Shown: positions 12,244 through 23,524, counted from the stretch's first letter. The stretch: 64,000 bases of DNA from Vitrella brassicaformis (GCA_001179505.1 CDMY01000947.1:88508-152507); one strand, 5' to 3'. Numbers and translations are program-made. Notes: generated by a model from the sequence alone, not told the origin.

Positions 12244-13372
12244 TCGTCCTGTAGGTCATCCTTTCCTACCATTTGGCCTGTTGTTTGGATCGAAACTCAG
12301 CAGCTGCTTGATTAATGGAAGCACGCTGTCAGAACACGCTGGTGGTGGTTGCGAGAAATTGGACTTCTGTATCAGATACAAAATGGGAGGGGTTCAGAAG
12401 CCGTGAGAGATTGAATACTCTGTTACCTGCTGGCTCACGTATCAATTATCTCGTTATCCCGCAGCCCGCCAGGGATATCAAACGGCCGGTAGCCGCAGAA
12501 GATAATACCTTTATGGACACACAGAAGACAGATGGATACGCCATATAAAGGTGTGCGTATGGTTTCATCACTTACAGCACAATGCCCATGGACCACGTGT
12601 CTGTCTTCTGTGTAAACTCCCCCATGAAGCACTCCGGTGCCTGGATCACAGATGAAGAAGCAGATAAAAGTATACAGGCCACCGGCGCTCACCATATATG
12701 GCCGCGTGCCAGGCAACCCCTCCTGCGCCCATCGAAGATGGCCAGGTCAAAATCAAGCAGCCTAGCCTCGATCTCGCCTCTTTTGAACACAAATTATATC
12801 CCTTGATATCTCGATGGCACACCTAAAAGGGAAACAAAAGAATGTGCGCTCACTGTATCATTATGCATCCCAATTCACTCACGCCGCATGCGTGAAGGTG
12901 CCGGACTGCCGAAAGGACATCCCTCATGATACCCTTCACCCTTGCCTCCGGCACGGCCTGGGGGATGTAGTGGATCAGGTCGATCCCGCTGCATTCTTCC
13001 ATCAGGATAAACAGATGCTCGTCGTCTTCAATCAACCGCTCGATGTGCACAAGGGAAGGATGTGCACTGGCAAGGATGTTGGGTGATGGATGATCTGGCG
13101 AGTGAACCGGGGCCGGCGGAGGCGTCCGACAAAAACAGCGAGCCTGCCCAAGCACACACGACTGAGATCTTTCAAATCTCTCTTGCCTCCCTGAGTTCAT
13201 GTGTGTGCGGCTAGCAATGGATGTGCGCACGCACCTACCGCGACTGCAGGCGGCAGAGATAGTAGTCCTCATCTGAGCAGGAATATGCCGGTCCATGTCG
13301 GGACGACGGCGGCACGGCGGCGTTGTCGACGGTGCCTACACGGGCGCGTCTTCTTCGCTTCTTCCTGAACAT
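12244..13372 (-). pseudogene. Protein-kinase-like domain (CDPK-like C-lobe), degenerate
   Basis: A kinase C-lobe is readable across five exons: HPSLVHIERLIEDDEHLFIL (hinge region, about 13040), a helix with GIMRDVLSAVRHLHACG, HRDIKGYN (catalytic loop), LLDFDLAIFDG (magnesium-loop position, DFD in place of DFG), APECFMGEFTQKTDTWSMG (APE and helix F), FCGYRPFDIPGG, and LIKQLLSFDPNNRP (subdomain XI). The order and the WSMGIVL/CGYRPF region resemble Ca2+-dependent or CAMK-type kinases. The chosen start at 13372 gives a basic leader (MFRKKRRRR). No glycine-rich loop or VAIK-type lysine was found before the hinge. The catalytic loop and DFD segments are in different frames, one T short at a T-run (12791-12793 on the plus strand). 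A second jump lies at about 12260, just after subdomain XI. Either a pseudogene or a pseudokinase with assembly errors. Confidence 0.6.
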
Positions 13373-13953
13373 CCCCTGATTAGAAAGGCCGCATCCTCTG
13401 TTCCGTCGTCGTCGTGGATGATGCGGCGTCGGGCACGTCGTCTTGAGGCCTTAAGGTAGGCCAGACGACACGTCGTCTTCGCTTTCTCGGCTCCTTCTCT
13501 TTTCTCAGGGCAGGGGCGGCCGCGGAGCAGTTCGGCGTTGGATGGTTCGGCGTTGGGTGGTCGTGGTTGTTGTCCACCTTCATCGGTGTGCCATCCCGAG
13601 CGACCAATACGAGGTCTTGCGCCTTCCAGAAGTCGCCTGTGAGCAGGGCGTCTGAGAAAAACAGAGAGCTGGCTGGGAACAAGCAGGGACGAGGAAAACC
13701 AAAAAGAAGGAACAAAAAAAAACGTCTTGTCTCAAGCTCGCGAATTTCGCGCGATTCTCGACGCGTGAGAGGAGAGAGGAGCAAAGGACAATGACGAGGG
13801 GCTGGAGGACAAGCGGCGGAGCAACGCAGAGCTGCCATCTCCAGACTCATCAAATCAGCCCTCATCTGGACGGTTCATTCCATCTGCTGCTGCTGATCTG
13901 ATCTCTCTTCGGCTGGTCCAGATCCACCATCTCATCGCATCCCACCTGTGCAA
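13373..13953. promoter_or_regulatory. Divergent spacer upstream of the oocyst-wall-type gene
   Basis: About 580 bp between the kinase-like start and the ATG at 13954. A minus-strand frame (13380-13865) includes a segment like ALLTGDFWKAQDLVLVARDG that could be an extra 5' exon of the kinase locus, but no clean splice to it was found. The remainder looks non-coding. Confidence 0.35.
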
Positions 13954-15633
13954 ATGAAGTGCGGAAGCCTCATCCTTCTTGCTGCTGCGGTGGGTGTGTC
14001 GGCTCAATATCCGTCGAGCTATGGTGACAGCTGCCCTTATGAGGCAAGGGAGGAGGTGCACTACCCGTGTCCTTACGGCTATGACGAGAGGGGCGGCACG
14101 TGCGTCAAGATGGGCTACACCACGCCATACACATACTGCCCACTGGTAAGGCCTCTCAGACCTCTTACACAGTTCCCTGCCTCAAACCGACACTCTTTTG
14201 GCTACCCTCCCTGCTATTTTGTGTTCGTGTGTGTCGGGTGCAGGGCATGGAGAGCACAGATGATGGTTGTGTCAAGTACAAGTACGCCAAGAAGGTGCCC
14301 TACTGCAAGACGGGCAAGTTCTCCGGCCTCAAGTGCGTTGACAAGGACATCGTCGACGTGAAGGAGTACAAGTGCCCCTATGGCTTCGATCTGACCGACG
14401 ACAAGACCAAGTGCTACACCCCGACTTACCACGAGAAGCTCTCCAAGTGCCCGGAGGGCTATGGGTTTACTGACGACAAGCAGAAGTGCGTCAGGGAGGC
14501 ATTTGATCAAGTGACGTACCATTGCCCAGAGGTGAGCAGGGAAGGAACACCGCAGGAGGAGCGCTGTTTGTGGTCACTCTGACGTCCATTCTTATTATCC
14601 GTCTGTTGCAGCACACGGAGCTCACCGAGGAGGGCTGCAAGGCCATCACATATGATGACAAAAAACCCGTCTGCTCGGAGGGCTATGTAGATGGCGATAA
14701 GTGTGTCGTCGAGAAGTTCCTCCGCCCAAGCTACCGCTGCGGCGGGGACCTCTCCGTTCTCGATCCTATCAAAGACGAGTGCATCACCACCATTACACAG
14801 CCGTGCGGCTTCGAGGCAGTGACAGACGGCAGAAATGTCAAGACGCAAAAGCACTGCAGCGAGACCAAGACAGTCAAGGCTATCGCCGAGTGTACTGATG
14901 GGTATGAGCTGGATGGTGAGAAGGGCCTCTGCGTCGGCAAGACACACTCTGGTGTCGAGTATAAGTGCACTGACGGGTATGAGCTGACTGATGACGAGAC
15001 CAAATGCTTCGCCGTCGGATACGAGGAGAAGAAGGTCAGGTGTGTGGAAGGCTATGAGCTGACCGATGGCACGGATAAGTGCGTCAAGTATGAGTACGTC
15101 GATCTGGCATACTACTGCCCTGAGGTGAGCCTGGAAGACAAAACAGTCACGCGCCTCTCCCAGCTCATGCAAATCGTGCATGTCCCTCTCTTTGTGCGTT
15201 TCCATCTGTTCAGCACACGAAGCTGACGGACATGGGCTGCCAAACCGTCCACTACGCGAAGAAGCAGCCATACTGCAACGACGGCGTGCTCGAAGGCGGC
15301 AAGTGTGTGGTCGACAAGGTCTACGCTATCGACTACAAGTGCCCTGATGCGTATGAGCCGACTGAGGACAATTCCAAGTGCTTCAAGAAAACATACGCCG
15401 ACAAGAGGTGAGGAAAGCCCCGCTGTCGCGCCATCGATCCCGTCAAGCACGCAATGGTGTCTGTCTTCTTGTGCAGGTACTACTGCCCCTCTGGCTATTC
15501 GTATGACGCCGCTAATGAGCAGAAGTGTGTGACATACGATTACGCACCACTGCAGAAGGAGTGTTTTGGTGAAGGGAAGCTGGTCTATCTGCGAGAGTAC
15601 GGCATTCATGTGTGCTGCAATGCTGCCGCCTAA
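13954..15633 (+). CDS. Secreted Cys-rich repeat protein, oocyst wall protein (OWP/COWP) type
   Basis: Five exons (13954-14145, 14244-14531, 14612-15124, 15214-15407, 15477-15633) join in phase. The start gives a clear signal peptide (MKCGSLILLAAAVGVSA) and the mature protein begins QYPSSYG. The rest is an array of Cys-pair units of the form C-P-x-G-Y/F, about 8-10 residues, K/T-x-C, for example CPYGFDLTDDKTKC, CTDGYELDGEKGLC, CVEGYELTDGTDKC and CPDAYEPTEDNSKC. This is the pattern of Cryptosporidium/Toxoplasma oocyst wall proteins, which are disulfide-linked in the oocyst or cyst wall (family knowledge). Two units share a block with CPE, HTxLTxxGC and a YDDKKPVC/YAKKQPYC end, so the array probably grew by internal duplication. 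No membrane anchor was seen. About 450 aa. Likely secreted to the cell or sporangium wall. Confidence 0.8.
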
Positions 15634-16142
15634 TAGATACACCGATGGATGGATGGTTCTGCCATCTGTGACAAGTAGACAAGGATAGTGTCCTGCCTGA
15701 CTGTCTCGTTTTGGCCGGTGTGTGTTCGTTTCTCGCTGTGAATAGATGGCTGCCTCGTCTCTTCTGGGCGTTGTGCCTGTCGTGTGTTCATGGCCTCGGG
15801 CCTGGCTATTTTGATTCAATGCATGCCATTCATTCTCTTATACTTATTTGTACATCTATGCATTCTTCCTCATGCAGCTTGTGCATAGACAGCGGGCTGA
15901 GAGACATGTGCTTGCTGTGCGCTTGGAAATTCATGGTGCTCGTAGACGACATAGATGAAAGGAACGGGTCAGATCAGCCACGCCAAACGTCGCAGACCAA
16001 TAGAAGTTTGGGCTAGAGATGGCCCGCGTCGTGGGGGCACGGCCCCTTTCTCCATGCCTTTCTCCCTTCGGTACCCTTCTCAATCGCAGTGAAGCCTAGT
16101 CGTCGTTCTCTGCAGCTTGATTGCCTCTCAAGGCATGCCCGG
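15634..16142. other. Intergenic spacer, tandem plus-strand genes
   Basis: Holds the 3' region of the oocyst-wall-type gene and the 5' region of the WW gene. A plus-strand frame runs through part of it but is rich in rare-looking, hydrophobic read-through and has no supported exons. No repeat or RNA gene seen. Confidence 0.5.
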
Positions 16143-16844
16143 ATGGAGAGTGTGCCCACCCAATCGACATTCCCTCCGTGGGCGCTAAGAGTACTTTGCA
16201 TTGGCCTCCTCCTCACCCTGCTGAGCCTTCCCCCCCTCTCATCAGCCGTGGTGAACCGCAATCGCATCAGTGATGTGCACCAGCATCGCACACAGCACCA
16301 GCAGCAGTGGGTGGCCCCCCACGCCGCGATGACCAGCGAGAGGAAGTACCTGCACACACAGCAGCATCGCAGCGGGGCCCGGCAGGCCGTCCTATCCTTT
16401 GTCGAGGGCCTCAGGAAGGCCAAGACCACCTCCATGTTGACCATTATTGGGGGCGTGCTGGCGGGGCTGGTGGTCATATTGGTGGTGGCGTATGCATGCT
16501 CGCCGGGACAGAGAGAAAAGCGAAAAAAGAAGAAACTCAAGAGCCTCGCAGCGGCGCAGGAACAGGCCGTAAGCTTGACAGGGAACAAGGGCATTCGCGT
16601 GCACACCACTGCAATGTGGTTTGCAGTGGGGCCTGCTCTGCATGCGTCTGTGTTTGTCATCAATTAGGCGTTGTTGGCTGGGACGGATTGGCAACAGTTT
16701 TTCGACACTGAGGGGCGAGCGTATTACTTCAACGAGGTGACGGGCCACACCCAGTGGGAGCATCCCGTCACCAAGTCTGTCATCCAAGTGTCGAAGGAGG
16801 ACGCTGCCGCATTCAACGCTTCTGTGGCCTCTGGCACTGGCTGA
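16143..16844 (+). CDS. Membrane-anchored WW-domain protein
   Basis: Two exons (16143-16568 and 16668-16844) join in phase 0. The start at 16143 was preferred to the upstream ATG at 16089 because it places a signal-peptide-like hydrophobic segment (VLCIGLLLTLLSLPPLSSA) near the N-terminus. A polar segment of about 70 residues follows, then a transmembrane helix (TIIGGVLAGLVVILVVAYA) and a strongly basic stop-transfer stretch (KRKKKKLK). Exon 2 encodes a single WW domain: WQQFFDTEGRAYYFNEVTG, then TQWEHP, with both tryptophans, the central YYF and the final proline. WW domains bind proline-rich ligands; here the domain would face the cytosol (topology inferred). About 200 aa. The partner is unknown. 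Confidence 0.75.
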
Positions 16845-17316
16845 CCATCCATCTATCTGGGTAAGACTGGGGGATTTGCATACAGTTTCCATGGCTGTTG
16901 CTGCCCTTGTTGTATGCTTGTGGCCTCTGCAGTTGTCTGCCTGGCAGAAGGGTCCTGTAGCAATATATAGCCTTTGCCTGTGCCTGGTCTATGTGTCCGT
17001 CCGTTTTTGCTGCAAATGAACATTGGACAAGGTATTCATGGCTTGAATGGCTTGCCTGTTTGGCAGTCCCCACACGTATGCACCACGGGGATCGACGCGT
17101 CACGAATGCACACACGTACTCATGGTCTCCATGCAACAAGCCACGCAAAATCCTTACGAACATGAACCGAAAAAGAACCGTGCAGCGCCATGCAAAGCCA
17201 TGCAAAGGCCGTTTGACGCATTGCAAGGCTGGAAGATGGAGAACGATACACGTTCTCTCGTGCCAACGTAGAAGCACCGTCTAGTCTCTATGGTTTACCG
17301 AGAAAAAGGGCGGAGA
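16845..17316. other. Spacer between convergent genes
   Basis: About 470 bp between the stops of the WW gene (+) and the TPR/IQ gene (-). Nothing beyond probable 3' UTRs was seen. Confidence 0.5.
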
Positions 17317-20300
17317 TCACTCTCCCAGCATCTTCCTTCTCTCATCTGCTCCAAGGTCAGGAGACGTGGGGGACTTGGGAGGCATCACCGGTCTGCCTTG
17401 CGAATGCTGTGACCCCGTCATCTGCGAACCGCCCATGTTGGAGCCAGCCAAGCGGCCAGCAGCAGCCTTGGAAAGCTCCTTTACAAAGAACCCTGCGGTT
17501 GAGCCTCGCGGCCCCTGTCGCAGGTGAGCAAGGGTGGCAAGATCCACCGAGATAGACACCCGTCTCATGTTGGTCTCGGCCTTCATGATGACCTCCGAGC
17601 TGTCGGACGTGCCCGTATTAGATGTGTCTTGGCGCCCTGGCGGCTTCCTGTCGTCAGGTCCGCTGCCAGACAAACCCGACCCTTCAAGGCTTCTGCTGCT
17701 CCTCTCCATTTTGGGCGATGACTTGTGTGATGAGAGCACGCTGGATGAGCGTCGGGAGTCGCGGAGGTCCGCGTCTTCGATGATGGCGTCCACATCGATT
17801 TCGATGTTGGGGGGCTTCCGCTCCTGGATGGAGCAGCGTCGGTTGGAGTTGCGAGATGATGCTCGGTCGCTGCTGTGGAACGACTGTGCAAGATCTGGCT
17901 GTTCCTCGTCGGGTGCGGCCTCACCATCGCCGGAAGCGTCATGCGGGGCGTCATTGTCTGCCATCTCATCCCACATGCCTGGGTCAAGGGAGAATGTCTC
18001 GATATCTGTATCTTCTGCAGGGTTTCTTCTCACGTATACCTGATTCATCGTCTCCTTCACCCTGGTCTCCGCCATGTTGATCCGACTGCTCCAGTGATGA
18101 CCCATGCCGTAACAAGTCGGCCTCCTGTTCGTCGCTGTCTGTGGAAGACAGGAACAGGGGAGGAGGGGCCGCGTCGTCGACCTCGTCGGCTTCTATCCGA
18201 TAGGCGCTTCGTGCGCCCGTCAGCATTATGCTGCTGCGCCTCATTTGGTCAAGGATTGTGTCGGCGTCATCTGCATATGAATCCTCCACAGAAAGAATCT
18301 CCTCCGACCGCTGCCGGCTTTCTTCCGGCTGGCTGTCTTCGGGGTCGTGCTGTGGCTGTTGGCTCAGGTCAGGCATCTGCTGGTACACCATGGACCCTCT
18401 CGGTGCGCGCGTTGGGGCGATGGACATGTTGAAATCAGAGGGCATCTGCTGGAAGGCAATGGAACCTCGAGGAGCTCGTGGAAGCACGACGGACTCGTTG
18501 AGGTCCACCTTCTTGACTGCGAGGATGTTACCTTTTCCACTTGACGGAGATTTGCGAGCCAGCCGGACCCTCAGAGCGGCCTGAATCTTCTTTGCTGCTT
18601 CTTCTTCTTCTGCAAGCTGGTTCTGACTGGCCTCCCAGCTGCTGCCCAGCACCTTCGACGCAAGCACGGCGGACATTCGCCGGCGAGCTTGGTGGCCTCT
18701 GATGTGTTTCTGCACCGTGAGGATGGCGGCAGTGAGATCTTGTGTCTCGCTGTGCACAGGCGGGCCCTTGTCGGCGTCGGCGGTCTCCTCGGCCTCGGTC
18801 TCCTCAGCTTCAGCTTGCGGGGTTGATTGGTACGCGGGGGAAGGCTCGTCTTGCTGGCTGCACTCCTGTTGGGCCTCGCCCGGCATGTCTCCGCCTGCAT
18901 CGCCCAACTCATGCCTTTCATCCCCGTCTTCGTCCAAAGTCTCCTCTTGAGTGTCTTGCTGGATGTCTTCCTCTCCTTTTTCGCCCTCCGATCTTTTGTG
19001 CAAGTCGACATCGCCTTGTGCCTGCTGTTCATGGTCATGCTCATCTTGGGCTTGCTCTTCAGAGGCCTCGGCGTTCACCTCCTCGTGTGTGTCGACATCC
19101 TCTCCCTTGCTCTCGATAGGCTGGTCCTCCTCGCCTTCGTCTGCTGGTCGATCGGCCGCTCGTGGGCTCCCAGCTATGCTGCTCGACACGTGTTGGATCA
19201 GATGAGGGACATACTCTTGCGCGGCGAAGCTGGCTTCCAATTCAGCGGCGGACGACGTGACAGGGACGGGAAGGGCGGCCGCTTCTTCCTGTGGCGCTTC
19301 TTGCGCCGCAGCAGTTTCTTCATCTTCAGCCGTGCGCGAAATATCCTCGTCGTGTCTGTCTTGGTCCGCCGGCATGGCTGACAGGCTTTTGGTGAGGTCG
19401 CCCACGTATGCACGGACAGCGGCGTCGGGAGTGATGGGTTCCTCGACCTCCTCATGATGTGCGCCGCCAATGGCTTCATGTTCCTCCACTGAAGTGATCT
19501 CAACCTCTGCGGCAGCTGGCTGGTCTTCCTCGTGCGCCGGTTGCACAGCTTCTTCATTCATGTCTCTTAATGGCTGCTCCGTCTCAGTCTTCTGAATGAT
19601 TGGCGCTTGTTTGACTTCATCCGCTCGTTCCTTTTTGATGTCAGACGTGAGCCGTCTCGCCTGTCGGCCTCTCTCACACGCTTGCAAGCGAATTGCTGCT
19701 TCTTCTCTCTTTCGCTTCAGTTCTGCGTAGCGTTGTTGTGCCGACCTTCGCCGCTGACGGGAGCAGAAAACACGACAGACGGGTTCTTACATACACATAG
19801 ACGTGTGTCGCTTCTCCTTTATGTACCTCATTCTTCTGTATAATGCGGGCGGCCCTGACTTGCCTCTCAAGCTCGCCTATCTCCGTCTGGAGCCAGAAGT
19901 GCTTGTCGTTCCACTCGCCCTCAGGTCGCGGCCTCAGCTCCAGGCGCTTCTTGCGCTGTCTCATCTGACGCTGGATCCTTCTCGCAGCATCGTCCCTCTT
20001 CACAGCCTCGTGCTGGTCTTTCTTAACTGCTTCGTCTTGCTTCATCTTTTCGATGGACCGTCTGGCCATCCGTCCGCGAGCGTGACGCTGCACCTCGATC
20101 GCCGCTTTCTCCTGCCTCTCTTTGAGCAGACGGGCCGCCTCTCGCTTTCTGTCCTCCTCCTCTTTCCTCTTCGCCGCTTCGTCTTGTCTCTTGGCCTCCT
20201 CCTCTTTTCTCTTGGCTGCCTCCCTCGTGGCGATGGAGTCACGTCTCGCAGAGCGGCCGTTGGGCGCTTTCTGATCAGTCACAGCTGGTGCTGGCTTATG

Positions 20301-22762
20301 TGGCTCTTGTGTGCGTTTGAGAGGCGGCGATGCGGCACGCGGAGGGAGCGCGGCGCCGTGGAGCTTTTCGCCACGCTTTGGCATGACCGTCACCGGTCGG
20401 TGCTTTGCCAGGGAATCTGGGTGCTTCCTGCATGCATGACACAGAAACGGAGTGCCCAGTTGCCGTCTGTGTTGCAATGGTGGTGTCTCACGCTTGCAGT
20501 GGAGACGCGTCATCATCCTTCTGCCGTGATCGCCAGGCCGTTTGTATCCGCGTTGCCGCCCACTTGCGAATGTATTTCAGCCGAGGGCTCGAGGTGTGAT
20601 GATGGTCGGACGGCTCTGAAACACCAGTCACAGCCACCTCACAGAAAGGTATGTGTTTGCGCGTGTGCAAAGTCTCTTCATTCGCCGAATGCCTACTTGA
20701 GATGGGAGGAGGCCGAGGGGTCATGGTACTTGACTGCAAGGAAAAGAGCAGTGGATCGCAGATACTGTCGTTACTTCACACTAGGCCTACATGTGAAGCT
20801 GAAGATCCCGGCATTGTGGGAAGCTGCAGCCGGCCACCTGTGGCGTCTCTTTCTGACGCGTCTTGCGGTTCCTCCGCCACGACCGACAGCTCGTCACCCG
20901 GCCGTCTCCGTGTCGGTTCGTCAAGAGGCTGCAGGTCGTCTGGGGAGTAGAAGTTGATGCGACTGTTTGAAATAGGATAGGATGTGTGCATGTCTGGGCA
21001 CCGCCACATGTCAATTCTACGTACCTATACGGCCTGTCGGGCAGCACGGGCAGTTCTCGGCCACTGGCCGCGATGACCTGCTCGTTCTCCTCTCCCCTGT
21101 GAGTCATGAGCGGCGTCTCACCCCTGCTTAGTGGCCGCAAGTCGCCCTCACTTATCTCGACGTCAACATCGAGCATCGGCGAGGGCGATGGTGGCGTGAG
21201 GGGCAACGCAGTGGGCGGCCGAATTGGAGAGGGAGAGGAAGCGGGACGGGCCTATCGACGGACAAGACATAGAGGGGTGTGGATGCAGGCGGGTGTAGAT
21301 CGACGTGATGGTGTCACGCACCTGTGGCTGTCGCATTCCCGATAGCACAGCGTTTGTGATTTGTGGTGATGGCCGGTATGTCGAGCCCATGGCGTAGCGG
21401 TACCCACGCTTGCCCTTCAAACCCTGCGCGACCGACACATTCAACGACACAAACATCCCTGAACGGGCCCGGCCTTCCCTTTTTGTGCTTTCCCATCTCA
21501 CCCTTTGTTTGGGCGAGGCCTTCGGCGGGGTAGTGGGCGAAACAGACTTTGGAGGCCGCCGAAGGCCTTCCCCTTCGTTCCAGGACGAACGGCAGCCAGG
21601 CAGATAGTCCGACGGCGATCGCAGCGGGGCTGTCTCTCTGCTGTCCCTCTGCTTCAGACCATACGCATGGAACAGCCTCCTCGCTCGCTCAAGCGGCACC
21701 TCAAGGGCCGCGTCATCTTCGTGACTTCTTGGCCGCTCCTTTCTTGGCATCTTCCTGCGTGGGTGCTGCTTGTTGCGTGTTGGGGAGCGGGTGCGCGGGG
21801 GCAGGTAAGGAGACGCTGCGGGGGGAGGGGACGACGCACGCTGTTCCATCTCGTCGAGGTTCTTGCCCAGTGCGACGGTGAGCGGGTGGTCCTCACCGAG
21901 TCCCTCCCTGGCCACGTGCCTTCCTTTCTCAAAGAAGAGCGTGGCCTCGCCGTACTGGCCCAGATACTCCTTCTCAACCCCCACATTGTGGTAGGCGATG
22001 GCCATGGTCGTGATGTCGTCCTGGGACGGGGGGATGGACTCCTGCTGCAGGGCTGCCAATCGGTGGCTGGCGATAGTGAGAGCGGTCGACGCGTGGCGGA
22101 GAGCCTTGTCGTGTCTGTGTGAGTGACCAGGCACAGATGATGCAGAAGTCTACCTCTGTCTTCTGTCACGTACTTGTGGAGTTTCGACAGTATGGCAGAT
22201 ATGTTGAGATGGGTGCCGGCAAGTGTGCATACATCCGCAGACGACTGCTGCTGAAGGCGAATCGCCTGCCGGAAATACTCGAGACTTGACGAATACTTCT
22301 TGGACGTTTTGTACAAGCAACCCTGCACATCAGACAGACACAATGCATGACCAAGGGCGTCTTCTGACATTAGTTATTTGGCAACTCACCAGATTGTTGA
22401 AGGTAATGGCAAGCAGCTTGACGGCGGCGGCTGGGTCCATCGGTTCAGGAGGCGCCTTGGCATTCCACCAGAGGTCGCCCCCCTGCTTGATGAGGGCAAC
22501 GGGCGGAGGGGGTGGGGGAGGGGCGCCTGCCTCCGCCAACAGCGTCTCAGCCTGCTTGAGCTTGTTAAAGGCGACATCAAGCTTGCCTGTATTGAGATGG
22601 AAGAAAGGACCACAAGGGGAAAAGAGGCCAGTGTGTGTGCTCGTGTTCGAGAGAACCTTTTCGCAGGAGCTCCATGCCCTTTCTGTTGCAGTCCAAAACA
22701 ACACCCTCCAACTGCCAGTGAGGACGCACAAACGTCAGGGTGTCCATTCGTTCTCTGTCCAT
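17317..22762 (-). CDS. Large TPR plus multi-IQ-motif protein (calmodulin-binding candidate)
   Basis: About ten exons, start at 22762 (MDRERMDTLTFVRPHW), stop at 17317-17319. The N-terminal third is tetratricopeptide-like: GKLDVAFNKLKQAETLL, YKTSKKYSSSLEYFRQAIRL, AIAYHNVGVEKEYLGQYGEA and the following FFEKGRHVAREGLG. A Pro/Ser/Arg-rich linker follows. The middle has at least six IQ-like motifs: AATRIQTAWRSRQ, AAIEVQRHARGRMARR, AARRIQRQMRQRKKR, AAIRLQACERGRQARR, ILTVQKHIRGHQARRR and AAKKIQAALRVRLAR, within a Lys/Glu-rich helix. The C-terminal part is very acidic, with two copies of RAPRGS-(I/M)-x2-QQMP. All joins hold in phase, but the last requires a 25-nt intron at 18015-18039; otherwise the gene splits in two. 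The role is probably a Ca2+/calmodulin-responsive scaffold (inference). Confidence 0.7.
18015..18039 (-). other. Candidate 25-nt intron
   Basis: On the minus strand this begins GTATAC, ends CTGCAG and is 25 nt long. Removing it joins GDDES to EDTDIETFSLDP in frame and continues the acidic protein for about 240 residues. Without removal the upstream frame stops at 17984. Confidence 0.45.
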
Positions 22763-22920
22763 GATTGTGCGATTGCGCCGTACCTGCCCATTCGTAAGCC
22801 TGTCCCTTCGCCGCATGGTGTTCTCAGTGCAGCAAAACAGGGGGACGCCGCGATTCCAAAACATATTCCAAAACAAATACAACGCGAACTTGAAGGGACC
22901 GAAGGGAATTGAGCTTGCCG
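22763..22920. promoter_or_regulatory. 158-bp divergent promoter region
   Basis: Separates the start codons of the TPR/IQ gene (-) and the alveolin-like gene (+). It contains GGGACCGAAGGGAA near the plus start and no obvious TATA element. Both promoters and 5' UTRs must fit in this interval. Confidence 0.4.
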
Positions 22921-23524
22921 ATGCGCATGCAGATCGCGGGGGGGGCGAGCTCGCGCCCCCGCCAAGCCGTCAACTTCAAACGTCAATTGGACAACTTGAA
23001 CTTCGACGCAATGGGAGCCAGCTTCGTGCGGCCAACGTATGATCACTACCCACAGCCAATGTACATGTATCCTCACCCAGTCCAGCCCATTCATGTCCCG
23101 ACGCTTGTGGTGAGTGCCAGCACCCTGCAGACCACGTGGGGTCTGTGCATGGACACGTCTGTGTGTGTGCGTGCGCTTGCTACAGATTATCCCCGTCTAC
23201 GAACGCATCATGTGAGTGAGAAACGGCCGTGCACTGCAGAGGGGTGTTAGAAAGGCACAGAGAGCTTTCTTTGACAACGTGTGCCCAGATACAGGGAGGT
23301 GCCTGTCGTCCGCCGGCGAACCGTCTACCAGCCTAGAATCTTTTGAGAAGGAGATCATCAGGTGAGCGGACGGCCAAGAAGAGCACGGACATCGGCGTAG
23401 TGCCAACCACGTACATGCACTGCACTCTGTCTGTCTGTCTCTCTCTCTCTCTCCTCCCTCTCCCAGATACATTCCCAGATACGAGGTGGAATACAGAGAC
23501 TGGTTTGTCGAGATCGAATACTAG
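22921..23524 (+). CDS. Small VPV/E-I-Y repeat protein, possibly alveolin-like; one apparent frameshift
   Basis: Four exons. The ATG at 22921 gives MRMQIAGGASSRPRQAVNF and a Tyr/Pro/Met-rich stretch. Later exons encode short Val/Ile/Tyr/Glu repeats: IIPVYERIIYREVPVVRRR, TVYQPRIF, and then, in a different frame, EKEIIR and YIPRYEVEYRDWFVEIEY, ending at TAG 23522-23524. The E-I-x-Y/V-x-P-V character resembles alveolins, the membrane-skeleton proteins under alveolate cortical sacs, but the match is short and not diagnostic. The frame change sits on a run of four T at 23341-23344, where three T would keep the frame open across the last splice. As written, the protein stops after PRIF. The gene lies 54 bp upstream of the DLEC1 start. 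Confidence 0.45.

Noticed and set aside
22740-23042. Plus-strand frame overlapping the start of the TPR/IQ gene
   Set aside because: It lies opposite the first TPR/IQ exon and out of frame with the alveolin-like gene, whose own ATG at 22921 fits better.
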